Made by a program: the position numbers and the translations under genes. A DNA stretch of 64,000 nucleotides from Hyphobacterium marinum. Lineage in GTDB: Bacteria > Pseudomonadota > Alphaproteobacteria > Caulobacterales > Maricaulaceae. Position 1 is the stretch's first letter. The number at the start of each line of letters is the position of its first letter. The DNA is taken from assembly GCF_036330325.1 (NCBI RefSeq), contig NZ_JAZDRO010000001.1, positions 744,001-808,000 on the forward strand, in the 5' to 3' direction. Below are positions 49,007 to 58,488 of the stretch, piece after piece. The notes under the pieces are model-generated. The model ran no database searches. It was given only the letters and a program-made list of their open reading frames with translations, and was not told the DNA's origin.

Positions 49007-50578
49007 ATGGCCGAATCGCACGCATATGAAGATGACTTCCTGGACGGGGATGACGAATTCCTCGATCCCAGTGAAGTCGAACGCCGCATGTTGGGTACGC
49101 CGCAGGAACCGGCAATTGCCGAGGACGACGGCTATGGTGAAACCGCGTTCGAACCGCCCGCGCGCAAGCCGTTCGGAGCCAGTTCGGGCGGCCGTGAGGC
49201 CGACCCGGTCGAGGCGGATGAATTCGCCGACGCGTTTTCGGGCACTGCCGAGGCCGACGCCTGGGCCGAGACTCCGGCTCCGGCTGGCCAGTCCCAGCGC
49301 CGGTTTGATCCGAGTGATTACGAATTTGACGAGCCGGCCGCGCCTGCTCCGGTGGACGCCTATCTGGGCGAGGTCGATGGCGAAGCGCCCGAACAACCCA
49401 TTCCCCGGATCACGATCGCTGCGTTCTGCGAGCGGCCCGAGACCGGTGCGCTGATCCACAACGCAGCCGGTGACCGCCGACTGGCGAAGGCCCATGTCGA
49501 GGTGGAGCTGGGCGGATTGCCTGCGGCCATCGAGCGATATCACGATGCCTCCACACCCAATCTCCTGATTGTCGAGACCGGCATGCGCGGGCAGGGCCTG
49601 TTCGATCAGCTCGAAGAGCTGGCCGGGGTCTGCGACGCCGAGACCAAGGTCATCATCGTTGGCGCGGCCAACGACATCTCGCTCTATCGCGAGCTGATGA
49701 AGCGGGGCGTGAGCGAGTATCTGGTGCCGCCGATGACGCCGCTGCACCTCATCCGGACGATATCGAACCTCTATCTCGATCCTGAACAACCCTTTGCGGG
49801 CAAGACGGTTGCCTTCGTCGGGGCCAAGGGCGGAGTAGGTGCCTCCACCGTGGCGCACAATACCGCCTGGTCGGTGTCGGAAAGCGCGCAATCCGATTGT
49901 GTTCTTGTCGATCTCGACCTGTCGTTCGGAACAGCAGGTCTTGATTTCAACCAGGACCCTGCCCAGACGCTGGGCGATGCGCTGTCCGAGCCCGACCGTC
50001 TGGACGATGCACTTTTGGACCGCCTTCTGGTGCGCTGCACCGAGCGGCTGACGCTGTTCTCCGCGCCCGCGACGCTCGACAAGGACTGGGATTTCTCCCC
50101 CGACGCCTACGAGATGGTGCTCGACAAGGTGCGCCGCCAGGCACCGTTCATTGCGCTCGACCTGCCGCATACCTGGTCTCCCTGGGTACGCTCGACGCTT
50201 CTGTCGGCGGACCAGGTCGTGGTCACGGTCGCGCCCGATCTTGCCTCTCTGCGCAATGCCAAGAATCTGTTCGACCTGGTGGCGTCTGCCCGTCCCAATG
50301 ACGAACCACCGAAGGTCGTGGTCAACATGGCCGGTGTCCCGAAACGCCCCGAAATCCCGGTGAAGGATTTTGCCGAGGCATTGGGAACGCCGCCCGCGCT
50401 GGTCCTGCCGTTCGAGCCGCAACTCTTTGGCAAGGCAGCCAATAACGGTCAGATGATCGCCGAGGTCGACCCGAAATCGAAGGCGGCGGAAGGGTTTGGC
50501 TATCTCGCCTCACTTCTGTCGGGCCGGGTCGCCCCGGTGCGCAAGAAGTCCCTCGTTTCCAAACTGTTCGGGAGGTAG
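49007..50578 (+). CDS. cpaE: Tad pilus localisation ATPase CpaE/TadZ
   Basis: A 523-residue protein. Residues ~1-130 are acidic and low in complexity. A receiver-like domain (~135-260; LLIVETGMRGQGLFDQLEE, KVIIVGAANDISLYRELM) precedes a ParA/MinD-type ATPase with deviant Walker A KGGVGAST at about residue 276 and VLVDLDLSFGTAGLDF. It directs the pilus to the pole in Caulobacter. The N-terminal extension resembles other alphaproteobacterial CpaE. Confidence 0.93.
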   Translation: MAESHAYEDDFLDGDDEFLDPSEVERRMLGTPQEPAIAEDDGYGETAFEPPARKPFGASSGGREADPVEADEFADAFSGTAEADAWAETPAPAGQSQRRFDPSDYEFDEPAAPAPVDAYLGEVDGEAPEQPIPRITIAAFCERPETGALIHNAAGDRRLAKAHVEVELGGLPAAIERYHDASTPNLLIVETGMRGQGLFDQLEELAGVCDAETKVIIVGAANDISLYRELMKRGVSEYLVPPMTPLHLIRTISNLYLDPEQPFAGKTVAFVGAKGGVGASTVAHNTAWSVSESAQSDCVLVDLDLSFGTAGLDFNQDPAQTLGDALSEPDRLDDALLDRLLVRCTERLTLFSAPATLDKDWDFSPDAYEMVLDKVRRQAPFIALDLPHTWSPWVRSTLLSADQVVVTVAPDLASLRNAKNLFDLVASARPNDEPPKVVVNMAGVPKRPEIPVKDFAEALGTPPALVLPFEPQLFGKAANNGQMIAEVDPKSKAAEGFGYLASLLSGRVAPVRKKSLVSKLFGR

Positions 50579-50587
50579 GAGCCGGGC

Positions 50588-52096
50588 ATGTTCGGTAAAC
50601 GCGATGGAGTCACGGTTCCCAAGCCGGCAACGCTGACCGAACCGGTTCAGCGCGCAGAACCGGCCCAACCGCGTCCGGCTGCGCCGTCTGCGCAGAAGCC
50701 AGCGGCGAAGCCCGAGGCGAAATCAGCTGCTCCGGCTGCGCCGCAAAGCGCACCCAAGGCTCCGAAACTGCGTGAGAAAGCCCCGGTAAAACCCGCAGCC
50801 ACGCCTGCGGCGAGCGGGCGCAGCGAACAGTACTACGCGATCAAGACGACGATCTTCAACGCGCTGATCGACACGATCGATCTGGGGGCGCTGTCGCGTC
50901 TGGACACCGAAACCGCGGCCGAAGAAATCCGCGACATCGTCACCGAGATCATCTCGATCAAGAATGTCGCCATGTCCATCGCCGAGCAGGAACAGCTGCT
51001 CCAGGACATCTGCAACGACGTTCTCGGCTATGGCCCGCTGGAACCTTTGCTGGCCCGCGACGACATCGCCGACATCATGGTCAATGGTGCAGGCGACGTC
51101 TTCATCGAAGTCGGCGGCAAGGTCGAGAAGACCAATATCCGTTTCCGCGACAACGGCCAGCTGATGAATATCTGTCAGCGCATTGTCAGCCAGGTTGGCC
51201 GCCGGGTCGACGAGGCCAGCCCGATCTGCGACGCCCGTCTGGCGGACGGGTCCCGGGTCAACGTCATCGCGCCGCCGCTGGCACTCGATGGGCCGACCCT
51301 GACCATCCGGAAGTTCAAGAAAGATAAGTTGACGATGAACGATCTCGTCAACTTCGGCTCGATCACGCCAGAGGGCGGGCGCGTGCTCGCCGTCATCGGT
51401 GCGTCGCGGTGTAACGTCCTCATCTCCGGCGGTACCGGTTCGGGTAAAACGACGCTCCTGAACTGCATGACCGGCTTCATCGAGGAAGACGAACGGATCA
51501 TCACTTGCGAGGACGCGGCGGAACTCCAGCTGCAGCAGCCGCACGTCGTCCGTCTGGAAACACGCCCGCCGAACCTGGAAGGCACGGGCGAGATCACCAT
51601 GCGCGATCTCGTGAAGAACTGCCTTCGGATGCGTCCCGAACGCATCATCGTCGGCGAGGTGCGTGGACCCGAGGCCTTCGACCTGCTTCAGGCGATGAAT
51701 ACCGGCCATGACGGTTCGATGGGCACGCTGCACGCCAACAGCCCGCGCGAAGCGCTCTCGCGGATTGAATCCATGATCACGATGGGTGGCTACAACCTGC
51801 CCTCAAAGACGATCCGCGAGATGATCGCGGGCTCGATCGATGTCGTGGTGCAGGCCGCGCGCATGCGCGACGGTACCCGCAAGATTACGCATATCAGCGA
51901 AGTGGTCGGTATGGAGGGTGACGTCATCGTCACCCAGGACCTGATGCTCTACGAAATCGACGGCGAGGACGCTCAAGGCAAGATCACCGGCAAGCACGTC
52001 TCAACCGGCATTGCCCGTCCGAAATTCTGGGATCGTGCGCGCTATTACGGCCTTGAACGCGAGCTGGCCAATGCCCTCGACGCTGCGGAGGGCTGA
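50588..52096 (+). CDS. cpaF: Tad pilus ATPase CpaF/TadA
   Basis: A 502-residue hexameric motor for Flp pilus extension and retraction. An Ala/Pro/Lys-rich N-terminal linker (~1-75) precedes the T2SSE core: GPLEPLLARDDIADIMVNG, Walker A GGTGSGKTT near residue 282, TCEDAAELQLQQPHVVRLE, Walker B RPERIIVGEVRGPEAFDLL, GTLHANSPREALSRIESM. AGGAG is 6 nt before the ATG. Confidence 0.96.
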   Translation: MFGKRDGVTVPKPATLTEPVQRAEPAQPRPAAPSAQKPAAKPEAKSAAPAAPQSAPKAPKLREKAPVKPAATPAASGRSEQYYAIKTTIFNALIDTIDLGALSRLDTETAAEEIRDIVTEIISIKNVAMSIAEQEQLLQDICNDVLGYGPLEPLLARDDIADIMVNGAGDVFIEVGGKVEKTNIRFRDNGQLMNICQRIVSQVGRRVDEASPICDARLADGSRVNVIAPPLALDGPTLTIRKFKKDKLTMNDLVNFGSITPEGGRVLAVIGASRCNVLISGGTGSGKTTLLNCMTGFIEEDERIITCEDAAELQLQQPHVVRLETRPPNLEGTGEITMRDLVKNCLRMRPERIIVGEVRGPEAFDLLQAMNTGHDGSMGTLHANSPREALSRIESMITMGGYNLPSKTIREMIAGSIDVVVQAARMRDGTRKITHISEVVGMEGDVIVTQDLMLYEIDGEDAQGKITGKHVSTGIARPKFWDRARYYGLERELANALDAAEG

Positions 52097-52101
52097 CCGC
52101 C

Positions 52102-53097
52102 ATGGACGGGAATATCAGCCTCATTGCCGCTGCACTCGCCGCCTTTATTGCGGTTGCTGGTGTCGGCTGGGTCGCAGCCGGTGCCATGGGCGACGGCCGC
52201 AAGGCGAACCGGCGCAAGGCCATCGCGGTCGGCGATCCGCTGGCGCGCGGCAAGCGCCAGGCTTCGGCGCTTGACCAAAGTGCGCAGCGCCGCCGCCAGG
52301 TCCAGGAATCGCTCAAGGACATCGAGGAACGCCAGCGCAATGCGCGCAAGAAGGCGGTCACACTGAAAAGCCGGATCGAGCAGGCCGGCTTCAGTTTCAA
52401 GCCGACCGCGTTCTGGATCGGGTCGGGCGTCCTCGCGGTTGTCGCCTTTGCCGTCGCGATGATCACGGGTCAAAGCCTGCTGGTTTCGGCCGGGATCACG
52501 ATTGCGGCCGGTCTGGGCGTGCCGCGCTGGTTCCTGGGCATGAAGGTCAGCGGCCGGCAGAAGAAATTCACCGCCGAATTTGCCAATGCGCTCGACATCA
52601 TCGTGCGCGGCGTAAAGTCCGGCCTGCCGCTGAATGAATGCCTGAAAGTCATCGCGCGCGAGACTCCCGACCCTGTGGGGTCAGAATTTGCCAAGCTGGT
52701 GGAAGCCCAATCGGTCGGCGTGTCGCTGGAAGACGGCATCAAGAAGATGTGCGAGCGCATGCCGCTGCCCGAACTCAACTTCTTCGCTACCGTCTTGACC
52801 ATCCAGCAGAAGACCGGTGGCAACCTCGCCGAAGCGCTGGCCAATCTCTCCGCCGTCCTGCGGGCCCGCAAGATGATGCGCGAGAAAATCAGCGCGCTGT
52901 CGTCCGAAGCCAAGGCGTCGGCCATGATCATTGGCGCGCTGCCACCGGGCGTTCTGGCCATCGTCTATTTCACGACCCCGTCCTACATGACCGCGATGTT
53001 CGTCGAGCCCAAGGGTCAGCTGATGCTGCTCGGCGGTGCCATGTGGATGGGCATCGGCATCCTGATGATGCGCGGCATGATCAACTTCAAACACTAG
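52102..53097 (+). CDS. tadB: Tad inner-membrane protein TadB
   Basis: A 331-residue platform protein with an N-terminal helix (SLIAAALAAFIAVAGVGWVA), a charged cytoplasmic stretch (KDIEERQRNARKKAV), two further helices near 115-145, and a GspF-like domain (FANALDIIVRGVKSGLPLNE, FATVLTIQQKTGGNLAEAL). Final helices lie at ~280-325. It pairs with TadC to anchor CpaF. Confidence 0.93.
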   Translation: MDGNISLIAAALAAFIAVAGVGWVAAGAMGDGRKANRRKAIAVGDPLARGKRQASALDQSAQRRRQVQESLKDIEERQRNARKKAVTLKSRIEQAGFSFKPTAFWIGSGVLAVVAFAVAMITGQSLLVSAGITIAAGLGVPRWFLGMKVSGRQKKFTAEFANALDIIVRGVKSGLPLNECLKVIARETPDPVGSEFAKLVEAQSVGVSLEDGIKKMCERMPLPELNFFATVLTIQQKTGGNLAEALANLSAVLRARKMMREKISALSSEAKASAMIIGALPPGVLAIVYFTTPSYMTAMFVEPKGQLMLLGGAMWMGIGILMMRGMINFKH

Positions 53098-53115
53098 GGA
53101 GGCGGTGCGCGCACC

Positions 53116-54087
53116 ATGGACAGCATCGCCGAACTGATCATCAACCCGCAATTCCTGTGGGCCGCCGTCGCGGCGCTGGCCGTGTTCGCGACCATCGTGA
53201 CGCTGACCGCACCGTCCATGGGGGCGAACAAGCTCGACAAGCGTATCCAGTCCGTCCGCAACCGGCGCGAGGAATTGCGCCGGAAATCGCGGGAAGCGAT
53301 GGAGCAGGCGCACGGCTCGAAACTGCGCGCCAAGGAAAAGAAGGGCGTAATGAAGGGGGTGGTCGAAAGCCTGAACCTTCAGAAACTCTTTGAAGATCCC
53401 GAGCTGAAGGACAAGCTGACCCAGGCCGGTTTCCGGGGAAACGGGCCGGTGACGACCTTCTACTTCTTCCGGTTGGCTGCGCCGATCCTGCTGCTGGCCG
53501 GGGCGAGCGCCTACCTGTTCTACGTCAATGATTTCGGCCTGCCGACAATCACCCGGGCCTGTGCGGCCCTGGGGCTGGGCATGCTCGGCTATTACGCGCC
53601 GAACCTGTATCTGAAAAACGCTGCGGCCAAGCGCCAGCAATCCATCATGACGGCTTTTCCAGATGCGCTCGACCTGATGCTGATCTGCGTGGAAGCGGGG
53701 ATGTCGATAGAGGCGGCCTTCCAGAAAGTCTCCACTGAAATCGGGTCGCAGTCGATCGAGCTGGCCGAGGAATTGTCCCTGACGACCGCCGAGCTCTCCT
53801 ATCTCCAGGACCGGCGTACGGCTTATGAGAATCTGGCGCGCCGGACCAATCATCCCGGTGTGAAGGCTGTCGCGACTGCGCTGATCCAGGCCGAGCGCTA
53901 CGGTACCCCCCTGGGGCAGGCCTTGCGCGTCATGGCAAAGGAAAACCGCGACATGCGCCTCGCCAACGCTGAAAAGAAGGCTGCGGCCCTGCCGGCGAAA
54001 CTGACCGTGCCGATGATCGTGTTTTTCCTGCCGGTACTGTTCGTTGTCATTCTCGGTCCGGCGATCATGCGTTACCAAAGCATGTGA
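53116..54087 (+). CDS. tadC: Tad inner-membrane protein TadC
   Basis: A 323-residue partner of TadB. Features are LKDKLTQAGFRG, helices near 110-155, FPDALDLMLICVEAGMSIEA, ERYGTPLGQALRVMAKENRD and a final helix LTVPMIVFFLPVLFVVILGP. It starts 18 bp after tadB with GGGAGG nearby. Confidence 0.93.
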   Translation: MDSIAELIINPQFLWAAVAALAVFATIVTLTAPSMGANKLDKRIQSVRNRREELRRKSREAMEQAHGSKLRAKEKKGVMKGVVESLNLQKLFEDPELKDKLTQAGFRGNGPVTTFYFFRLAAPILLLAGASAYLFYVNDFGLPTITRACAALGLGMLGYYAPNLYLKNAAAKRQQSIMTAFPDALDLMLICVEAGMSIEAAFQKVSTEIGSQSIELAEELSLTTAELSYLQDRRTAYENLARRTNHPGVKAVATALIQAERYGTPLGQALRVMAKENRDMRLANAEKKAAALPAKLTVPMIVFFLPVLFVVILGPAIMRYQSM

Positions 54088-54128
54088 TACGGATTATATC
54101 CGTCAAACCTGCAGAAACCGGGTAAGCG

Positions 54129-54629
54129 ATGATGTTGGGACGCAAGCGCGATGAGCGCCGCCGCGAGCAAGCCGAAATGGCTGGCCGTGCCGCCGATGAG
54201 GCGGTGGCCGCTCTTGCGCGCGACGATATCGACGCGGCCCGGAACGAGCTGACGGCAGCACCCAAGAAACTCGATTTCGCCGAGGTCGGCTGGAAAGTGG
54301 CCCTTGCCCAGGCGCTGATTGATCTCAAGGCTGGCAAGACCAAGGCCGGCGTGCAGGGGCTGGAGCGGATATGCGAGCGTCTCGACCAGACTGACCTTTC
54401 CAGGGACGACAAGGGCTATCTGCGCTTGTTCTGTCTCTACCGGGCAAGCGAGGCGACAAAGGATGGCAAGGCGCCGGCCTCCCTGCGCGCCCAGGTCGAG
54501 GATTTCCGCTTTGACCGTACGATGATCACGCCGTCGCTGATGCAGCGGTTTCCGCTCAAGAAGATCGAGGACAAGCCGGTCGCGGCACCGCCCAAGCCGA
54601 AAGGCGCGGGCGATGCGATTGATCTCTAG
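54129..54629 (+). CDS. Unknown small cytoplasmic protein at the end of the tad operon
   Basis: A 166-residue protein I do not recognise. It is highly charged, with no signal peptide or membrane segment: a basic N terminus (GRKRDERRREQAE), then mostly helical sequence of TPR-like spacing (AADEAVAALARDDIDAARNE, WKVALAQALIDLKAGKTKAG) and a Pro/Lys-rich end. It lies 41 bp after tadC on the same strand and is convergent with tadD, so it is likely a late tad-operon product. A helical adaptor is plausible. Confidence 0.8.
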   Translation: MMLGRKRDERRREQAEMAGRAADEAVAALARDDIDAARNELTAAPKKLDFAEVGWKVALAQALIDLKAGKTKAGVQGLERICERLDQTDLSRDDKGYLRLFCLYRASEATKDGKAPASLRAQVEDFRFDRTMITPSLMQRFPLKKIEDKPVAAPPKPKGAGDAIDL

Positions 54630-54644
54630 GGCAAGTGTGAGCGA

Positions 54645-55466
54645 CTAGCGCGCGCCGTCATCGCCTCGGATCGCGTCCCAGCGCCGCTGGCTGGTCAGCA
54701 TCGAGCGGACATAGGCGAGATTGGCTTCGGCAACCCGTGGCGACACGTCGACCCGCGCCATGGATTCGGCTTCCTCAAACCGGCCCTGCAGGGCAATCAC
54801 CAGTGCCAGGTTTTGCCGCACGGTGGCGTCAGCACCGGGCCGGGCGATGGCTTCACGCAACAGGCGTTCGGCCTCTTCCGGCTCGCCGGCCATGGCGTGT
54901 GACAGGGCAAGGTTGGACAGGATGGACGCTTCACCCGGGGCCAGCGTCATCGCGGTGCGGAAGCGGGCGCGGGCCTGGTCGCGCATGTTCGCGGACTCGT
55001 AGGCGACGCCGAGCGCGTTCTGGATGCGCCAGTCATTGGGGCGCAGCGCATCGGCGCGCACCAGCGGCTCAATGGCGGCCGTGCCGCGGCCATCGGCCGT
55101 CAACGCTGCACCATAGGCGTAGAGAATATCCGGATCGGCGGGGAACAGCGCCATGGACTGGCGTGCGGTTTCAGCAGCCTGGCGCGCACTGCCGAGGCGG
55201 CGCAGCACCGTGGACAGTTCCAGCGCGGCCTCGCGGTCGGCGGGGTTGAGTTCATGGGCCTCGGCCCAGAATGCGGCCTGGGTCAGAAGGTCCTGGGTCC
55301 GGATGGCCTGGCGTTCGGCCTGGGTTGCCGGGACGATGGTGGCCCGCGCGGTCAGGTCGGCGGCCATTTCCTCCTCGGCCGCCGTGCGCGAGGTGGCACA
55401 ACCGGTCACCAACAGGGCCAGGGCCGGGGCGGCGAGAAGCAGGGTTCTGGAATAGCTGCGGCGCAT
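54645..55466 (-). CDS. tadD: TPR lipoprotein TadD
   Basis: A 273-residue lipoprotein (lipobox VTGC) with TPR repeats: ADREAALELSTVLRRLGSAR, ILYAYGAALTADGRGTAAIE, WRIQNALGVAYESANMRDQA and ASILSNLALSHAMAGEPEEA. TadD-type TPR lipoproteins help assemble Tad secretins. ATG 55466 follows GGAGG; the ORF's earlier ATG at 55490 would spoil the signal peptide. It is transcribed toward the rest of the tad operon. Confidence 0.9.
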   Translation of the reverse strand: MRRSYSRTLLLAAPALALLVTGCATSRTAAEEEMAADLTARATIVPATQAERQAIRTQDLLTQAAFWAEAHELNPADREAALELSTVLRRLGSARQAAETARQSMALFPADPDILYAYGAALTADGRGTAAIEPLVRADALRPNDWRIQNALGVAYESANMRDQARARFRTAMTLAPGEASILSNLALSHAMAGEPEEAERLLREAIARPGADATVRQNLALVIALQGRFEEAESMARVDVSPRVAEANLAYVRSMLTSQRRWDAIRGDDGAR

Positions 55467-55577
55467 GACAAAGTCCTCCGCGATTCGCATCGCACGGCTT
55501 GATCCTCTCGCCGGGCCGTCAAGAATGCCTTAACAACTGGTTCAAACCAGTCATCTCGATGAACAGGGAGTTGCCGC

Positions 55578-56948
55578 GTGGCCCAGACTTTTGCCGAGTC
55601 CGCCCAATCCGCTCGCACATTGCTCACCGTCCGTGCAGACAGTCGCGATGCGGATCTGTCGTCTCTGACCGAAGCGGCCCGGGCGTTCGTCTCGCGCACC
55701 GGATTCAAGGGCGGGGCTGGGGAGATGCTGGTCCTGCCCGAGGGAAGTGGCGTGGACGCGATCATTGGTTTGGGCAAGGGCGAAGACCCGCTCGCCTTTG
55801 GTTCTGCGCCCTACTATCTCGAGGCCTGCGACTGGCAGATTACCGGCCTGCCCGCCACGCTCGATCCGACCCAGGTCATGGTCGCGTGGGCAATGGGGGC
55901 GTACAAGTTCGATCGTTACAAGGCGGCCCCGCGGGCACCGGCACGCCTGGCCGCACCGGAAGGTGCGGACATTGCCGAGGCTGCACGCCTCGCCCGATCG
56001 ATCCGGCTGGCCCGCGACATGGTCAACACGCCGGCCGAGGACATGGGGCCGGACGGCATACAGACGACCGTCGAAGCCGTGGCCGACGAGTTCGGTGCGA
56101 CCGTTCGCGTGACCAAGGGCGACCAGCTTCTGAAGGACAATTACCCGATGATCCACGCGGTCGGGCGGGCCGCGGAACAGGAGCCCCGCCTGATCGAGAT
56201 GGAATGGGGCGACGAGGCCCATCCGCGCGTCGCGCTGATCGGCAAGGGCGTGGCATTCGACAGCGGCGGGCTCGACATCAAGCCGGCCGCAGGGATGCGC
56301 CTGATGAAGAAGGACATGGGCGGTGCGGCCAATGCGCTGGCGCTGGCCCGGCTGATCATGGACGCGAAACTGCCCGTGCGCCTGCACCTGCTGATCTCGG
56401 CGGTCGAGAACGCGATTTCCGGCAACGCCTTCCGCCCCGGCGACATCCTCGATTCACGCGCCGGCCTGACGGTGGAGATCGACAATACCGACGCTGAAGG
56501 CCGCCTCGTTCTGGGTGATGCGCTCGCGCGTGCCACGGAGGAAGACGTCGATCTCGTGCTCGACTTTGCGACACTGACCGGCGCGGCGCGGATCGCGCTG
56601 GGACCGGAGCTCGCACCCTTCTATACCGACGACGAATCCCTGGCCGAGGCTATCAACCAAGGGGCAGTCGCGGCGCACGACCCGGTCTGGCGCATGCCGC
56701 TGTGGGACGGGTATGACGCCCAGCTCGACGGGACGATCTCGGATCTGAAGAATACGGGCGACGGTCCCTTCGCCGGGTCGGTGACGGCCGCGCTCTTCCT
56801 GCGCCGTTTCGTGAAGGGCAAGCGCTGGGCGCATTTCGATATTTTCGCCTGGAATCCCAAGGACAAGCCCGGTCGTCCGATGGGCGGCGAAATGCTGGGA
56901 TCCCGCGCTGCCTGGTCGGCCCTCAAATCCCTCTATGGCAAGGGTTGA
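55578..56948 (+). CDS. Leucyl aminopeptidase (M17 family)
   Basis: A 456-residue dizinc/dimanganese aminopeptidase of the cytosol. The M17 metal site is GKGVAFDSGGLDIKPAAGM with MKKDMGGAAN (about residues 221-250), and NTDAEGRLVLGDAL at about 302-315. The N-terminal macro-like domain is shorter than in PepA, nearer to PepB-type forms. GTG start, with AGGGAG 8 nt upstream. The next gene begins 4 bp after its stop, pairing two cell-wall or peptide hydrolases. Confidence 0.93.
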   Translation: MAQTFAESAQSARTLLTVRADSRDADLSSLTEAARAFVSRTGFKGGAGEMLVLPEGSGVDAIIGLGKGEDPLAFGSAPYYLEACDWQITGLPATLDPTQVMVAWAMGAYKFDRYKAAPRAPARLAAPEGADIAEAARLARSIRLARDMVNTPAEDMGPDGIQTTVEAVADEFGATVRVTKGDQLLKDNYPMIHAVGRAAEQEPRLIEMEWGDEAHPRVALIGKGVAFDSGGLDIKPAAGMRLMKKDMGGAANALALARLIMDAKLPVRLHLLISAVENAISGNAFRPGDILDSRAGLTVEIDNTDAEGRLVLGDALARATEEDVDLVLDFATLTGAARIALGPELAPFYTDDESLAEAINQGAVAAHDPVWRMPLWDGYDAQLDGTISDLKNTGDGPFAGSVTAALFLRRFVKGKRWAHFDIFAWNPKDKPGRPMGGEMLGSRAAWSALKSLYGKG

Positions 56949-56952
56949 GGCC

Positions 56953-57717
56953 ATGGGTGTGCATCAGGTCATCACCGGCGTGGCGGCGCTGCGGCGCGAA
57001 CCGCGTGCCGATGGCCCGCTCGATACCCAGCTTCTGTTCGGCGAGACGTTTGTCGTCGATGAGGCGCGCCGCGGGTGGCTGCATGGCCGCGCCGAAATGG
57101 ACGGGTATGAGGGCTGGGTCGCAGACACCGACCTGACCCCGGACGTCAGTCCCGCCAGTCATCGCGTCCGGGCCTTGCGCACCTATGTCTATTCCAGACC
57201 CGACCTGAAATCGGAACCGGTCCACCTGATCTCGATGAATGCCCGCGTCGAAGCCGGCGAACGCGACGGAAACTATCTGCAGGTCCAGGGCGGGGGTTGG
57301 GTGCATCAGCGCCATCTCGCGGCGCTGAATGCCTTCGAACCGGATTTCGTGGCCGTGGCCGAGCGCTTTGCCGGCACGCCCTATCTGTGGGGCGGCCGGG
57401 ACAGCCGGGGGCTGGATTGCTCAGGGCTGGTACAAACCGCCTTCGCTGCGGCCGGCATGCCGGTGCCCCGCGATTCCGGTGACCAGGAAACGTTTTTCGC
57501 GGAACGCTGGGACAGGGTCGATCCGGCGTCACGCAAACAGCGCGGTGATCTCGTCTTCTGGCCGGGCCATGTCGGCATCATGGTTGATGAGACGGGCCTG
57601 CTTCATGCCAATGCCGGATACATGGAGACGATGGTCGAACCGATCGACGATGCGGTGGCCCGCATCATGCCGGGCGAAGGTCCGGTGCGAACCCTGGTTC
57701 GCCGGACCTTGCCCTAG
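56953..57717 (+). CDS. NlpC/P60 cysteine peptidase with SH3-like domains
   Basis: A 254-residue gamma-D-glutamyl-diamino-acid endopeptidase-type protein. Two SH3-like segments (QLLFGETFVVDEARRGWLHG, RALRTYVYSRPDLKSEPVHL) precede the catalytic domain with Cys in DSRGLDCSGLVQTAF (~156), His in WPGHVGIMVDETGLLHANA (~205). No signal peptide is evident, so it may act on recycled muropeptides in the cytosol, as several alphaproteobacterial relatives do. ATG 56953 chosen; 56935 lies in the aminopeptidase gene. Confidence 0.92.
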   Translation: MGVHQVITGVAALRREPRADGPLDTQLLFGETFVVDEARRGWLHGRAEMDGYEGWVADTDLTPDVSPASHRVRALRTYVYSRPDLKSEPVHLISMNARVEAGERDGNYLQVQGGGWVHQRHLAALNAFEPDFVAVAERFAGTPYLWGGRDSRGLDCSGLVQTAFAAAGMPVPRDSGDQETFFAERWDRVDPASRKQRGDLVFWPGHVGIMVDETGLLHANAGYMETMVEPIDDAVARIMPGEGPVRTLVRRTLP

Positions 57718-57732
57718 CCGTCTCGATTTCGC

Positions 57733-58488
57733 TTATTCCTCGCCGTCGCCTTCGGGGGCGGCGGTGGTTTCCGTTTCGGTCGGGTCGACCGCGGTCGGTT
57801 CGTCCTCGCTGTTCTCGATGACCGGCGTATCGCCGGCGTCAAGGACGGCATCATCGGTCGCCGTGGCTTCGCCGGTCGCGTCGTCCATGCCGGTGTCTTC
57901 CGTCGCGTCGCCCTCTTCGGTCACAGCGTCCTCTTCAGCCGGAAGCGGTTCGGGGAAGGCCGGCGCACCGGGCGTGATTTGGGCGAGATAGGCCAGGAGG
58001 TTGGCGCGGTCCTCGTCATTGCGGATACCGGCAAAGGACATCGCGGTTCCCGGCACTTCGGCGCGCGGATTGGCGATGAAATGGTCGAGGTTTTCATAGG
58101 TCCAGGCCTGACCGTAATCGGCCATGGCGGACGAATAGTTGAACCCGGCAACAGCAGCGGCCATGCGGCCGACAATTCCGTGAAGGTTGGGGCCCTGCAT
58201 GGTGCCGCCCCCGGCTTCAAACGTGTGGCAGGACGTGCAGCGGCGCGCAACGCGCTCACCGGCAGACGCGTCGGCGCTGGCGAGCAGAAGGCCCAGGTCA
58301 TAGACCTCTTCAACAATATCGCCGCCATTCTCGCCGCCCTGGATCGCGGCCAGGTCGACCGGATAGGAGAAGCTCTCCGTATCGGTTTCGGTATGGAACA
58401 GGATCTCGGTCACCCAGCCGATCAACAATACAGCCAGGACCAGCCCGATCACGGCACCCGCAACTTTATTCCAGAAGAGTTCGCCCAT
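57733..58488 (-). CDS. Membrane-anchored cytochrome c (CycM-like)
   Basis: A 251-residue electron carrier of the respiratory chain. An uncleaved N-terminal helix (VAGAVIGLVLAVLLIGWVTEIL) anchors a class I cytochrome c domain with heme motif CTSCH (84-88), GPNLHGIVGR, and the axial Met in EVPGTAMSF (150). CycM-type proteins pass electrons from bc1 to oxidase. The last ~85 residues are an unusual tail rich in Asp, Glu and Thr with no fold I recognise. It converges on the NlpC gene. Confidence 0.92.
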   Translation of the reverse strand: MGELFWNKVAGAVIGLVLAVLLIGWVTEILFHTETDTESFSYPVDLAAIQGGENGGDIVEEVYDLGLLLASADASAGERVARRCTSCHTFEAGGGTMQGPNLHGIVGRMAAAVAGFNYSSAMADYGQAWTYENLDHFIANPRAEVPGTAMSFAGIRNDEDRANLLAYLAQITPGAPAFPEPLPAEEDAVTEEGDATEDTGMDDATGEATATDDAVLDAGDTPVIENSEDEPTAVDPTETETTAAPEGDGEE

